Shown here in pieces: positions 1 to 7,708 of a stretch of DNA of 38,117 nt. The first letter of the stretch is position 1. Every line of letters begins with the position of its first letter. A model generated the notes under the pieces. The model saw nothing but the letters and a program-made list of their open reading frames with translations. It was not told the origin of the DNA and did not search any database. A program made the translations under genes and the position numbers. Source of the stretch: an uncultured Pseudomonadales bacterium (GTDB lineage Bacteria > Pseudomonadota > Gammaproteobacteria > Pseudomonadales > Pseudohongiellaceae); assembly GCA_943842505.1 (NCBI GenBank), contig CALTDI010000017.1, positions 1-38,117 on the forward strand, written 5' to 3'.

Positions 1-105
1 GTTGTAAGCAAGCCCGAGAAAAAAGCGAAAGTCGCCAAGAAAAAGGTAGCTAAGAAGAAAGCGGCCAAGAAAAAAGTAAAAAAGAAGGCAGCGAAGAAGG
101 TCTAG
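1..105 (+). CDS. C-terminal tail of a lysine-rich protein, possibly DNA topoisomerase I (partial)
   Basis: An open frame enters at base 1 and stops at TAG 103-105. The 34 visible residues are almost entirely Lys, Ala and Val, in repeats such as KKAKVAKKK and AAKKK. Tails like this occur at the C-termini of many proteobacterial topoisomerase I proteins and in histone H1-like/AlgP-like proteins, where they bind nucleic acid. In Pseudomonas topA lies a few genes from lexA and nagZ, so topA is the favoured guess. No catalytic domain is in the window, so this is inference from context. The gene converges on lexA. Confidence 0.55.
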   Translation, partial: VVSKPEKKAKVAKKKVAKKKAAKKKVKKKAAKKV

Positions 106-113
106 TGATTCTG

Positions 114-137
114 TGTGACAGCCCCAGTGCTGTCACA
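114..137. terminator. Perfect 9-bp hairpin between converging genes
   Basis: TGTGACAGC (114-122) and GCTGTCACA (129-137) form a perfect 9-bp stem with a 6-base loop. It sits in the 55-bp gap between the lysine-rich gene and the 3' end of lexA, where a shared bidirectional terminator is expected. Neither side has a clear T-run, so it may be a Rho-dependent or mRNA-stabilising hairpin rather than a classical intrinsic terminator. Confidence 0.5.
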
Positions 138-160
138 GCAGGATTAGCTGGCTAGGCTAA

Positions 161-769
161 CTAAATATTGCGACGAATTACGCCAACGCTGATTCCCTCG
201 ATGGCGAAATCACTACTTCTCAAGTCCACTTCGATGGGCTCATAGTCTGGGTTCTCAGGCATTAGGCTCAGTTTGTATTTGCTGCGGCCCTTCTCGAGTC
301 GTTTAACGGTCACTTCATCATCTATTCTTGCAACGACTATATCGCCATTGTTGGCGGTATCGGTTTTATGCACCGCGAGTAGATCGTCTTCGAAGATACC
401 TATATCGATCATGCTAGTGCCCTTTACGGTCAGCAAGTAGTCGGCATTCGGTGAAAACATATCGGCTGGGATGTCGCAATAGTCGGCGATAGATTCCTGT
501 GCAAGGATCGGGCTGCCGGCAGCTACCTGGCCGATGATCGGGAGGCCAAGCTGCTCATTAATCGGCAGTTTGATGCCTCTGGATGTCCCAGGAAGTACCT
601 CGATAGCTCCTTTTCGGGCCAGTGCTCGCAGATGTTCTTCTGCGGCATTGGGTGATTTGAAGCCCATCTTGCTGGCTATTTCGGAGCGAGTAGGTGGGTA
701 TCCAGTCTCTTGCATGTACTCCTTAACATAGGCGAGGATTTCTTCTTGCCGGGAGGTAAGCTTAAGCAT
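161..769 (-). CDS. lexA: LexA repressor, SOS regulator and self-cleaving protease
   Basis: LexA represses DNA-damage genes and cleaves itself when stimulated by RecA-ssDNA filaments. The 202-residue protein, the same length as E. coli LexA, has an N-terminal winged helix (residues 1-70; PPTRSEIA and SPNAAEEHL form the recognition region) and a C-terminal S24 peptidase domain. The Ala84-Gly85 cleavage site (VAAGSP), catalytic Ser119 (GTSMIDIGI) and Lys156 (DEVTVKRL) fall at E. coli numbering. The ATG at 769 was chosen because the family begins MLKLT/MKALT and AAGGA lies 7 bases upstream. A longer in-frame ATG at 796 overlaps the SOS box and would add 9 atypical residues. Autoregulation through that box is expected. 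Confidence 0.97.
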   Translation of the reverse strand: MLKLTSRQEEILAYVKEYMQETGYPPTRSEIASKMGFKSPNAAEEHLRALARKGAIEVLPGTSRGIKLPINEQLGLPIIGQVAAGSPILAQESIADYCDIPADMFSPNADYLLTVKGTSMIDIGIFEDDLLAVHKTDTANNGDIVVARIDDEVTVKRLEKGRSKYKLSLMPENPDYEPIEVDLRSSDFAIEGISVGVIRRNI

Positions 770-795
770 GCTAATGTCCTTTGCGGTGGTAATCA

Positions 796-811
796 CTGTA
801 ATTATATACAG
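796..811 (-). promoter_or_regulatory. LexA (SOS) box upstream of lexA
   Basis: CTGTAATTATATACAG matches the gammaproteobacterial SOS operator CTG-N10-CAG with an AT-only centre and near-perfect dyad symmetry. It lies 27 bases upstream of the chosen lexA start, the usual place for autorepression. Only one box is seen, whereas E. coli lexA has two. Confidence 0.9.
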
Positions 812-874
812 TTATCCGTCAATGACAATAAAACTTTAGTAATGGGATTCAACTAGTTTGCCGCCTCCCGCACC

Positions 875-1201
875 TTAATTAATCTGAAAATCGTCACCAA
901 GGTCCATTGGGTCGGGCTCGATATGGAGCAGGGCGCCAGAGAAATTTTCGGGGATAAACACCTGGTCTGAGTAGACCCTGTCTTCGCTGTTGAGTTCGTA
1001 GGGGGTGCGCCAATCCTCTGGCGCCTCGGCTTCGCTGATAGTAAGGTGCCGCCAGGTACTAAAATCGTACTCGCCTAGCTCGCCATCAAGCAATTGGACT
1101 TCTATAGTGCTGCTATCCTCATCGACTGCGACAACTTCGAAGAGGCTCCCACTTACTAGGTCTTGGTACCAGGCAGAAACTTCGGGCAGAATTTTATTCA
1201 T
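875..1201 (-). CDS. Small acidic protein of unknown function (possibly DUF6763)
   Basis: A 108-residue, strongly acidic protein with no signal peptide or membrane segment. The N-terminal part (EVSAWYQDL, LFEVVAVDEDSSTIEVQLLDGE) looks like a small beta-rich fold. It is followed by a W-x-x-L stretch and a Pro/Asp-rich tail. It resembles a conserved gammaproteobacterial family of short hypothetical proteins that I believe is DUF6763, but I cannot confirm this. The ATG at 1201 is preceded by AAGG close by and GGAG farther up. It lies upstream of lexA on the same strand. The SOS box is downstream of this gene, so it need not be SOS-controlled. Confidence 0.7.
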   Translation of the reverse strand: MNKILPEVSAWYQDLVSGSLFEVVAVDEDSSTIEVQLLDGELGEYDFSTWRHLTISEAEAPEDWRTPYELNSEDRVYSDQVFIPENFSGALLHIEPDPMDLGDDFQIN

Positions 1202-1402
1202 TACCTTGTCTCCAGGGTCATGCAGATTTAAATGAAAGAACTCCTTGTAGTGCTAAAGATTGAATTGTGGCTTCCGTTAAAGCTGAACTATAGTAACTTT
1301 TCATTGCGAATTGAAAGCGATATTTATCGATTGGAATACGAGTACCTTATCCTTCAAGTTAACAGAAATTGCTAAGCGATTGACTCGCTTGATAAACCGA
1401 TT

Positions 1403-1431
1403 TTGCTAGCTTGGAACATATTTGTGATAAT
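1403..1431 (+). promoter_or_regulatory. Candidate sigma-70 promoter for nagZ
   Basis: A -35-like TTGCTA (1403-1408) and a -10-like GATAAT (1426-1431) are separated by exactly 17 bases. The predicted transcript start near 1438 leaves a leader of about 20 bases before the nagZ ATG. It is the best promoter match in the 256-bp divergent gap. Assigned by eye only. Confidence 0.5.
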
Positions 1432-1457
1432 CGCCGCTCAGAAACCGGGTAAATGCA

Positions 1458-2486
1458 ATGCAGCATACAAATATTGACACTGGCGTCATCATGCTAGACC
1501 TCAAAGGCCTGAGTATAGATGCACAGGAACGAGATATTCTTCAGCATCAGCAGGTTGGAGGTGTAATACTATTCAGCCGCAATTACGCATCGCCGCAGCA
1601 ACTCACGGATCTTGTCGCGTCAATAAAGCAGTGTAACGATCAACTGCTGGTGGCGGTCGACCAAGAGGGTGGTCGTGTACAGCGATTTCGCGAACATTTT
1701 CTGGCTCTGCCACCGCTACGCGCAGTGGGCCTGGAATATGAAAGAGACGCAGAGCGTGGGCTTGCCGCCGCAAAACTCTGCGCCTGGGCCATGGCAGCGG
1801 AGATTATGCAGTATGGAATCGACATCAGCTTCGCGCCGGTCTTGGACTTATTCGATGCTAACAGTCCTGTTATTAAAGAGCGGGCTTTCGCGGCAGAAGG
1901 TCGCAAGGTAAGCGAGCTCGGTATGGCGTATATTGATGGCATGCATGAGGCGGGCATGGCGGCCACGGGCAAACACTTTCCCGGTCACGGTATGGTATTG
2001 GCCGATTCGCATACAGAACTACCTACGGACGAGCGTGATTTAGACGAGATCAGGCGGCAGGACCTGGTGCCTTTTGCTGGCTGCATCAATAGTCTCGATG
2101 CAATCATGCCGGCTCACATCGTCTATCCAAAAATCGACCAGCACTGCGCGGGCTTTTCTCGTGTCTGGATTCAGGAGCTGCTGCGTAAGGAGTTAGGTTT
2201 TGATGGTGTGGTGTTCAGCGACGATCTAACGATGAACGCGGCGCACAGTGCCGGCTCTGTGGTCCAGCGTGCCGATCTGGCATTGGCGGCGGGCTGCGAT
2301 ATGGTGTTGGTCTGCAATGAACCACAACAAGCCGCAGATTTAGTTGCCTATCTAGACAAGAAGCAGCAGTCAGGTAGCGACAGGATAGGCTGCATGCTGG
2401 CTAAGAATGCCAGCAATCATGCTCACTTATATGAAAGTGATAGATGGCTTGAGGCAAGAGAGTTGGTGAGCAAGCTCTCGAGCTAA
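1458..2486 (+). CDS. nagZ: Beta-N-acetylhexosaminidase NagZ
   Basis: A cytoplasmic glycoside hydrolase family 3 enzyme that removes GlcNAc from anhydro-muropeptides during peptidoglycan recycling. At 342 residues it matches the family. It begins with the typical MLDLKGLSIDAQERDIL core and VGGVILFSRN. DQEGGRVQR (68-76) lies in the sugar-binding barrel. KHFPGHG (172-178) plus ADSH forms the mobile loop with the catalytic His. SDDLTM (254-259) carries the nucleophile Asp255. The ATG at 1458 has a poor ribosome site; a start at Met12 is possible. The Pseudomonas neighbourhood lexA-psrA-nagZ is similar, but psrA and sulA are absent here. Confidence 0.96.
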   Translation: MQHTNIDTGVIMLDLKGLSIDAQERDILQHQQVGGVILFSRNYASPQQLTDLVASIKQCNDQLLVAVDQEGGRVQRFREHFLALPPLRAVGLEYERDAERGLAAAKLCAWAMAAEIMQYGIDISFAPVLDLFDANSPVIKERAFAAEGRKVSELGMAYIDGMHEAGMAATGKHFPGHGMVLADSHTELPTDERDLDEIRRQDLVPFAGCINSLDAIMPAHIVYPKIDQHCAGFSRVWIQELLRKELGFDGVVFSDDLTMNAAHSAGSVVQRADLALAAGCDMVLVCNEPQQAADLVAYLDKKQQSGSDRIGCMLAKNASNHAHLYESDRWLEARELVSKLSS

Positions 2487-2498
2487 TAGGTTTTATTA

Positions 2499-2516
2499 CG
2501 CGCCACTTCAGGCGCG
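2499..2516 (+). terminator. Small G+C hairpin after nagZ
   Basis: CGCGCC and GGCGCG pair across a 6-base loop just after nagZ, before the ribosome site of the channel gene. There is no downstream T-run. It may be an attenuating or mRNA-stabilising hairpin within one transcript. Confidence 0.3.
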
Positions 2517-2543
2517 CCCTGATTCAATTGGAGATGCCAGAAA

Positions 2544-3665
2544 GTGCTAGAAACAATCACGTCGTTTGACTACTTAACAGACTTGGGTTGGGCGGCAGAG
2601 TTATTTGCCGTTGTCACGATCACCCTGCTTGCCCGCTATATTGCGATGCGGTTTCTGAAAGTCGTGGGCAGGCATTTTGAGAAGACTAGCAACGCCTGGG
2701 ACGATGCCCTGTTCGATGCGGCTCGCTTACCTGCGAGTTACTTTATTCTGATAATGGGGCTGTTGTGGGCCGTTGAAATTAGTGACGGCTATATTGAAAC
2801 GGAACTGTTCTCTGCGGCCAATCTAGATATTTTCAGGCAGCTGACGTTCATCGTGCTAATCGCTCTATTTCTGATTCGTTTTATCAACCGTGCCGAAGAG
2901 CGCTTATTACAGAATCAGCAGGATGAGGCGGATGAGCTTGGTACGACTTTAGACCCAACGACCCTGCAAGCGCTTGGGAAATTGCTGCGGCTGTCGACAC
3001 TTATTTCTGCAGTGCTAATTGGCATGCCAATTCTGGGTATAGAGGTTACCGCGCTGTTGGCATTTGGTGGAGTAGGTGGTATCGCGTTAGGTTTCGCGGC
3101 CAAAGACTTGCTGGCCAATTTCTTCGGCGGATTGATGATCTACCTGGACAGGCCTTTTGCGCTGGGTGACTGGATAAGATCGCCGGATCGGGAAATAGAA
3201 GGCACGGTAGAAAAGATAGGCTGGCGGCTGACGGTTGTGAGGACATTCGATAAGCGGCCTTTGTATGTGCCAAACTCGGTGTTTAATACGCTCTCCCTGG
3301 AAAATCCTTCACGCATGTCTAATCGGCGCATTAAGGAAACTATTGGGATTCGCTATAAGGACTCAGAAAAGATGGGCGCTATAGTGAAAGACGTTAAGGC
3401 TATGCTGCAATCTCATGATGAAATTGATACCAGCCAGACCCTGATAGTGAATTTCCTGAGCTACGGGGCTTCATCTCTGGATTTTTTCATCTACACCTTT
3501 ACCAAGACAACGAACTGGGTGGACTTTCATGAAATTAAACAGGATGTCTTGTTAAAAATTGTTGAGATCGTTCACTCTCACGGCGCAGACTTCGCTTTTC
3601 CAACTCGTACTCTGGATGGCCTGGATGGTCTGATCGCCAACAATGCAGTCCAAGCAGAGCCCTAA
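2544..3665 (+). CDS. MscS-family mechanosensitive ion channel
   Basis: An inner-membrane small-conductance mechanosensitive channel that releases solutes on osmotic downshock. It has 373 residues. Hydrophobic segments lie at roughly residues 15-35, 60-80 and 95-115, followed by the pore helix. The MscS signature follows: the Gly/Ala-rich stretch GGVGGIALGFAAKDLLAN runs straight into FFGGLMIYLDRPFALGDWI, the start of the cytosolic beta domain. The rest is the soluble vestibule. The start is GTG at 2544, with GGAG 11 bases upstream. It is shorter than the large MscK/MscM types and closer to YbdG/MscS-like sizes. The 3' end abuts the phosphoribosyltransferase gene, suggesting cotranscription. 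Confidence 0.92.
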   Translation: MLETITSFDYLTDLGWAAELFAVVTITLLARYIAMRFLKVVGRHFEKTSNAWDDALFDAARLPASYFILIMGLLWAVEISDGYIETELFSAANLDIFRQLTFIVLIALFLIRFINRAEERLLQNQQDEADELGTTLDPTTLQALGKLLRLSTLISAVLIGMPILGIEVTALLAFGGVGGIALGFAAKDLLANFFGGLMIYLDRPFALGDWIRSPDREIEGTVEKIGWRLTVVRTFDKRPLYVPNSVFNTLSLENPSRMSNRRIKETIGIRYKDSEKMGAIVKDVKAMLQSHDEIDTSQTLIVNFLSYGASSLDFFIYTFTKTTNWVDFHEIKQDVLLKIVEIVHSHGADFAFPTRTLDGLDGLIANNAVQAEP

Positions 3666-3669
3666 GCTA

Positions 3670-4236
3670 ATGACTCCAGAGCTGATAAAAGAGGTATCAG
3701 GGCGCTCGACTTGTTTACACGGCGAGGGTGAGGTCGAGTCTGCTCTGGATAGCATGGCGGCTTCGATTAGCGCAGAACTATCGAGCAAGAATCCGCTGCT
3801 GATCTGCATCATGCATGGCGGGCTCATAAGCAGCGGTAAGCTAGCGACTCGATTAGATTTTCCGCTGCAAATGGACTATCTGCATGCCACGCGTTACCGC
3901 GGTGAAACAAGTGGTAAGGATCTACAGTGGAAGGTCTATCCCAGCGAATCTCTGCGTGGCCGTCATGTTCTGCTGGTCGATGATATTTTGGATGTGGGTA
4001 CGACGTTGAAATTGATCGTCGACTACTGTCGGCAGCAGGGCTGCGAGTCTGTGCACACAGCTGTATTGCTAGATAAGCTACATACGAGAAAAGAGCCGGG
4101 CGTCGTGGCGGACTTCGTTGGCTTGCAAGTTGCGGATCACTATCTGTTTGGTTACGGCATGGACTATAAGGGCTATCTGCGCAATGCACCGGGCATTTTC
4201 GCTATAGCCGAACAGGATATGCAGCTCATTTTGTAG
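3670..4236 (+). CDS. hpt: Hypoxanthine-guanine phosphoribosyltransferase
   Basis: A purine-salvage enzyme that transfers ribose-5-phosphate from PRPP to hypoxanthine or guanine. The 188-residue form starting at the ATG at 3670 begins MTPELIKEV, like Pseudomonas-type Hpt (about 185 residues). LICIMHGGL (44-52) and the PRPP loop VDDILDVGTT (103-112, with two acidic residues) are present. FGYGMDYKGYLRN near the C-terminus is typical of this subfamily. An upstream in-frame ATG at 3643 would overlap the channel gene by 23 bases and has no ribosome site. The 3' end overlaps the converging helicase gene by 11 bases. Confidence 0.92.
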   Translation: MTPELIKEVSGRSTCLHGEGEVESALDSMAASISAELSSKNPLLICIMHGGLISSGKLATRLDFPLQMDYLHATRYRGETSGKDLQWKVYPSESLRGRHVLLVDDILDVGTTLKLIVDYCRQQGCESVHTAVLLDKLHTRKEPGVVADFVGLQVADHYLFGYGMDYKGYLRNAPGIFAIAEQDMQLIL

Positions 4237-7200
4237 ATGGCGTAGCGCACTCTACTAGCCTCTGAATACTCGTAAATAACAATGCCGTTTTTACTCCATT
4301 GTTCTGCTCTTCACTAAACAGACTTCTGTATCTATTTAACTGCCCCGAGTACAGCTCTAGCTGCTCGTCGATAAAGTCTTCCGCTGTTTGGTTCGAGGGG
4401 GGTTCGGAAGATTTGTAATCGATGATCCAGCGAACGCCTTTCTTATCGATAAATGTACGATCTACAACGTGGGTTTGCACATAGCCGTTCGCATAACTCT
4501 GCATCGCGAGTTCGGCGGCGCTTTTCTCTAAAGTACTATCGAATATCCAGCTCAATTCAGAATTGTTCTGCGTCTGTAGAAGAGAGGTCTCAATTTTATC
4601 GAGTGCCGCTTGTGTATCGGTAGGATTGAATGAGAACAGCTCTAGCCGCCTTCGCCAGTGCTGTTTTAGTCCAGTTAGATTTTCATCCTCTAGCAATGAC
4701 TTGTTCGACACCAGGTTCTGCAACGACTCGTGTACCAGATTGCCTATTTCTATCTGCAGTGCATTTTCACTGACAAGCACAGTTGCCTCAACTTCCTCTG
4801 CGTCTTCAGCGTCGAGCGTCGTATCTGCGATTGTCAGACTCTGATTTGAGTATAAAAAGTAATCGCCAGTTAGGCGCTGGAGTAGGGGCGATGATTGCAG
4901 AGGGTTTTGCTGATCGATAAGCGGGCGCATAGAGTTCACAGGAATATAATCGATTGCATTTTCACCACTTGCATAGATGGCAGATTCTGTCATCTGTGCC
5001 CAGATAGTCGCTAGCAGAGTTCGTGAGCCAGGTGCTGTAATCTCGCCGTCCTTGTCAGCTAATGCGGCAGAGAGGTAGACGGATTTCATTGCGCGGGTAA
5101 CGCCGATATAGAGGAGTCGGGTGCTCTCTAGTCGAGATTTTTCTGCCTTCTCAAACTTAAGTAAATTATAGAGGTTGTTGTCTTCGCTACCTGTTGCAGA
5201 AAGTGTAGCCAGAAATATTCTATTCTGTCCGTATTCGTTTAATCGTTGATGCCACAGTAGGAGTGCCTTGTCATCTGCGCGACTCGTTCGAGCGAGGCCG
5301 GGCAGAAAGACATGGTCGAATTCCAGTCCTTTCGATTTGTGAATCGTCATTATCTGCACTGGGTTAGCCAGGGTATCGGCAGCCGACGATACGAAGCTGA
5401 TTGCAATCCTGGCCTCAAAGTCTGCAAAGTTTTCCAGGCCGCCAGCGACTTCGCAGGACTGCAGGATTTCGAAGAATCTCTCGACGCTGTCCAGTTCAGC
5501 ATCAGTTCTAACTAGCAGGTCTGCGCCTAGTTCGATAAATGCGCTGCGTATTACGCGGCTAATCCTGCCATGTTGTTTGGCTGATAAGGCGTTTCTCAAT
5601 ACGGCGGTGATGCTGTGTATTCTTGCCTGACCGTCTGCGCTAAGTTTAGGCGCTTGTGGGTCTGAGCATAGCTGGCTCAGACTTTCAAATACGCCAATAT
5701 TGGTTTTCCAGCTTGCTACAAGGTGAAGGTCTTCCAGTGAGATGCCGCACCATGGTGCGCGCAGTATTGCGAGCCATGATAGCCTGTCTGCCTGGTTGCA
5801 TATTGCGCTTGTTAGACTTCTTAGATCGGTAATTATGGGTAGGCTGTCGAGTCTGTCTATTTCATTGGCGAGCCAGGGAACTTCGGCTTCGCGAAGAGCG
5901 GGCAAAATATATTCGAGATGGCTTCGGCTGCGAACGAGTATCGCTATCTTGCGCTTGGGAAACTGTTTTCTCAACCCCGAGATCTCCTCAGCTATGTACG
6001 CGCCTTCTTCTATCGCCGCTTCGGTCTTGCTTTGGTCGCTGTATTGATAGATTCGGCTAGTCACCGCGGGTGCTATATCTCTTGGGTGAACGGCTTGAGA
6101 ATGTGAGTAGCTAACTGCACCTCTAGAGATATCATTATGGGCAGGGAAGGCTCCGGCGAATGTGGCGTTAACCCAGTCGACTACACCGGTATCCGATCTG
6201 AAATTCGCGACGAGGTCGATCGGCTGCATTGCGATGTGCCCAAGACCAGTCTCCCGTAGCCGAATGAATAGACCCACATTGGCATTGCGAAATCCGTAAC
6301 ACGATTGCATTGCATCGCCGACTACAAACAGAGTCCTGCCGTCGTCAGGTTCCCAACCGGCGGTCAATCTTTTGAGTAAGTCCAGCTGCGACGACGAGGT
6401 ATCTTGAAATTCATCTACGAGAATATGCTTGATCTGGTAGTCGAGACTAAGGGCTAGATCGGTTGGATTGTCTTCGCTACCCAGTGCGCGAATTGCTGCC
6501 AGACTAACCTGTGGATAATCAACCTTGTTCTTCTGTGTGAACGCCAGTTCCAGCTGCGCCATCAGAGTAGGCAGCACCGCGGTGAGGGTATGCAGGAAGT
6601 CCCAGGAATTGCTGTCCTCATTTGGCAGGGGAAGCCTACGCAAGTAGTCTAGGGACGATAAGAGTCCGTCTGCTTCGGTCAACGATTTCAGCAAGCTCTC
6701 CATGGCTTTCTTGTTATCGCTGCGTAACAGCTTCTGCTCTTTGTCGCCGGATGCGGCTGGAAAGCCGTCATTCTTATTGACGGTCTTGCGAAACGCTGCT
6801 TTGTCCTTGCTCTTGGTTAGAAGCAATTCGCTCAGGCCAATCCAGACATTGAGATTGTCCGTCCCGCCAGAGGGCAAATCATCCAGGTCGGCACATAGCA
6901 GTAACTGAGAATCGCTGTCCTGGTCTGCAAGATTCTTTGTCGCATAGTCTAGTAAGGGTAGTAGCTGCGCAGAATAGGGTTGCAGCAAATGTGTGGCTTC
7001 GGCTATAGATTCGCTGACGAGTTCCAAGAGATTGTCAGTTAGATGCTGTAAGGCCTGCTGCGGGTCACTTGCAACCCCAACGATATCGCCAATCCACTGT
7101 TCGCGTTGCTTTAAGAGGCTGCCTAGCAGTGTTTCTAGCTTGTTGCCGTCATTGTCAAAATGCAGCATCAGTTCGGCAATCGAGGCGGCGATTGGCGTAT

Positions 7201-7708
7201 CTGAATCCAGTAGTTTCAGACAGTTGCGGATAGCTAATTGATAACAATCGTCGACTTGTTCGCTAATCTGCAGCGGGCCGCCGAAGTTAGAGAGAATGGG
7301 CAGCCTACTTGCGAGAAAATTACAAAAGCTGTCGATAGTTTGAATGCGTAGACGATTAGGAGACTGCTGTAGTTGCCAGGCCATCTCCTTGTCTTGTAGT
7401 AAAACGCTATTCGCAATCTCGTAGCGGTCATGGTCCAGCTGTGTCTGAATAGCATTCGGGTCGATGTTCTGGGCCCATTCCAGCGTATTCAGAATGCGCT
7501 CTGCCATTTCGTTAGCCGCCTTCTTAGTGAATGTAATAGCTAACACTTCTTCCGGGTGTTGGCATATGGCGAGCAGTTTAAGAAAACGTAGGCTAAGCAG
7601 CTCAGTCTTGCCGGAACCCGCTGGTGCCTGAACGGCAATAGAGCACGATGTGTCCAGCGCGTTCTGCCTGGCATCTAAGTCTACAACTTTGTTCTGGGAA
7701 TCAGTCAT
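4226..7708 (-). CDS. AddA-like UvrD/Rep-family helicase-nuclease (RecB-type)
   Basis: A superfamily 1 DNA helicase with a C-terminal nuclease, probably part of an AddAB-like complex that resects double-strand ends for recombination. It has 1160 residues. Helicase motifs in order: Walker A APAGSGKT (28-35), Ia AITFTKKAANEM, II VDEFQDT (431-437), III VVGDAMQSCYGFR, IV VANFRSD, V IMTIHKSKGLEFDHV and VI RLLYIGVTRAM. The C-terminal RecB-type nuclease shows LVHESL, WIIDYKSS (Asp1097, Lys1099) and a Q-x3-Y motif (QLNRY), so it appears active. The ATG at 7708 overlaps the TGA of the upstream nuclease gene by 4 bases (ATGA). A longer frame start would run far into that gene. RecB itself is less likely because no recC neighbour is seen. 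Confidence 0.93.
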   Translation of the reverse strand: MTDSQNKVVDLDARQNALDTSCSIAVQAPAGSGKTELLSLRFLKLLAICQHPEEVLAITFTKKAANEMAERILNTLEWAQNIDPNAIQTQLDHDRYEIANSVLLQDKEMAWQLQQSPNRLRIQTIDSFCNFLASRLPILSNFGGPLQISEQVDDCYQLAIRNCLKLLDSDTPIAASIAELMLHFDNDGNKLETLLGSLLKQREQWIGDIVGVASDPQQALQHLTDNLLELVSESIAEATHLLQPYSAQLLPLLDYATKNLADQDSDSQLLLCADLDDLPSGGTDNLNVWIGLSELLLTKSKDKAAFRKTVNKNDGFPAASGDKEQKLLRSDNKKAMESLLKSLTEADGLLSSLDYLRRLPLPNEDSNSWDFLHTLTAVLPTLMAQLELAFTQKNKVDYPQVSLAAIRALGSEDNPTDLALSLDYQIKHILVDEFQDTSSSQLDLLKRLTAGWEPDDGRTLFVVGDAMQSCYGFRNANVGLFIRLRETGLGHIAMQPIDLVANFRSDTGVVDWVNATFAGAFPAHNDISRGAVSYSHSQAVHPRDIAPAVTSRIYQYSDQSKTEAAIEEGAYIAEEISGLRKQFPKRKIAILVRSRSHLEYILPALREAEVPWLANEIDRLDSLPIITDLRSLTSAICNQADRLSWLAILRAPWCGISLEDLHLVASWKTNIGVFESLSQLCSDPQAPKLSADGQARIHSITAVLRNALSAKQHGRISRVIRSAFIELGADLLVRTDAELDSVERFFEILQSCEVAGGLENFADFEARIAISFVSSAADTLANPVQIMTIHKSKGLEFDHVFLPGLARTSRADDKALLLWHQRLNEYGQNRIFLATLSATGSEDNNLYNLLKFEKAEKSRLESTRLLYIGVTRAMKSVYLSAALADKDGEITAPGSRTLLATIWAQMTESAIYASGENAIDYIPVNSMRPLIDQQNPLQSSPLLQRLTGDYFLYSNQSLTIADTTLDAEDAEEVEATVLVSENALQIEIGNLVHESLQNLVSNKSLLEDENLTGLKQHWRRRLELFSFNPTDTQAALDKIETSLLQTQNNSELSWIFDSTLEKSAAELAMQSYANGYVQTHVVDRTFIDKKGVRWIIDYKSSEPPSNQTAEDFIDEQLELYSGQLNRYRSLFSEEQNNGVKTALLFTSIQRLVECATPSTK

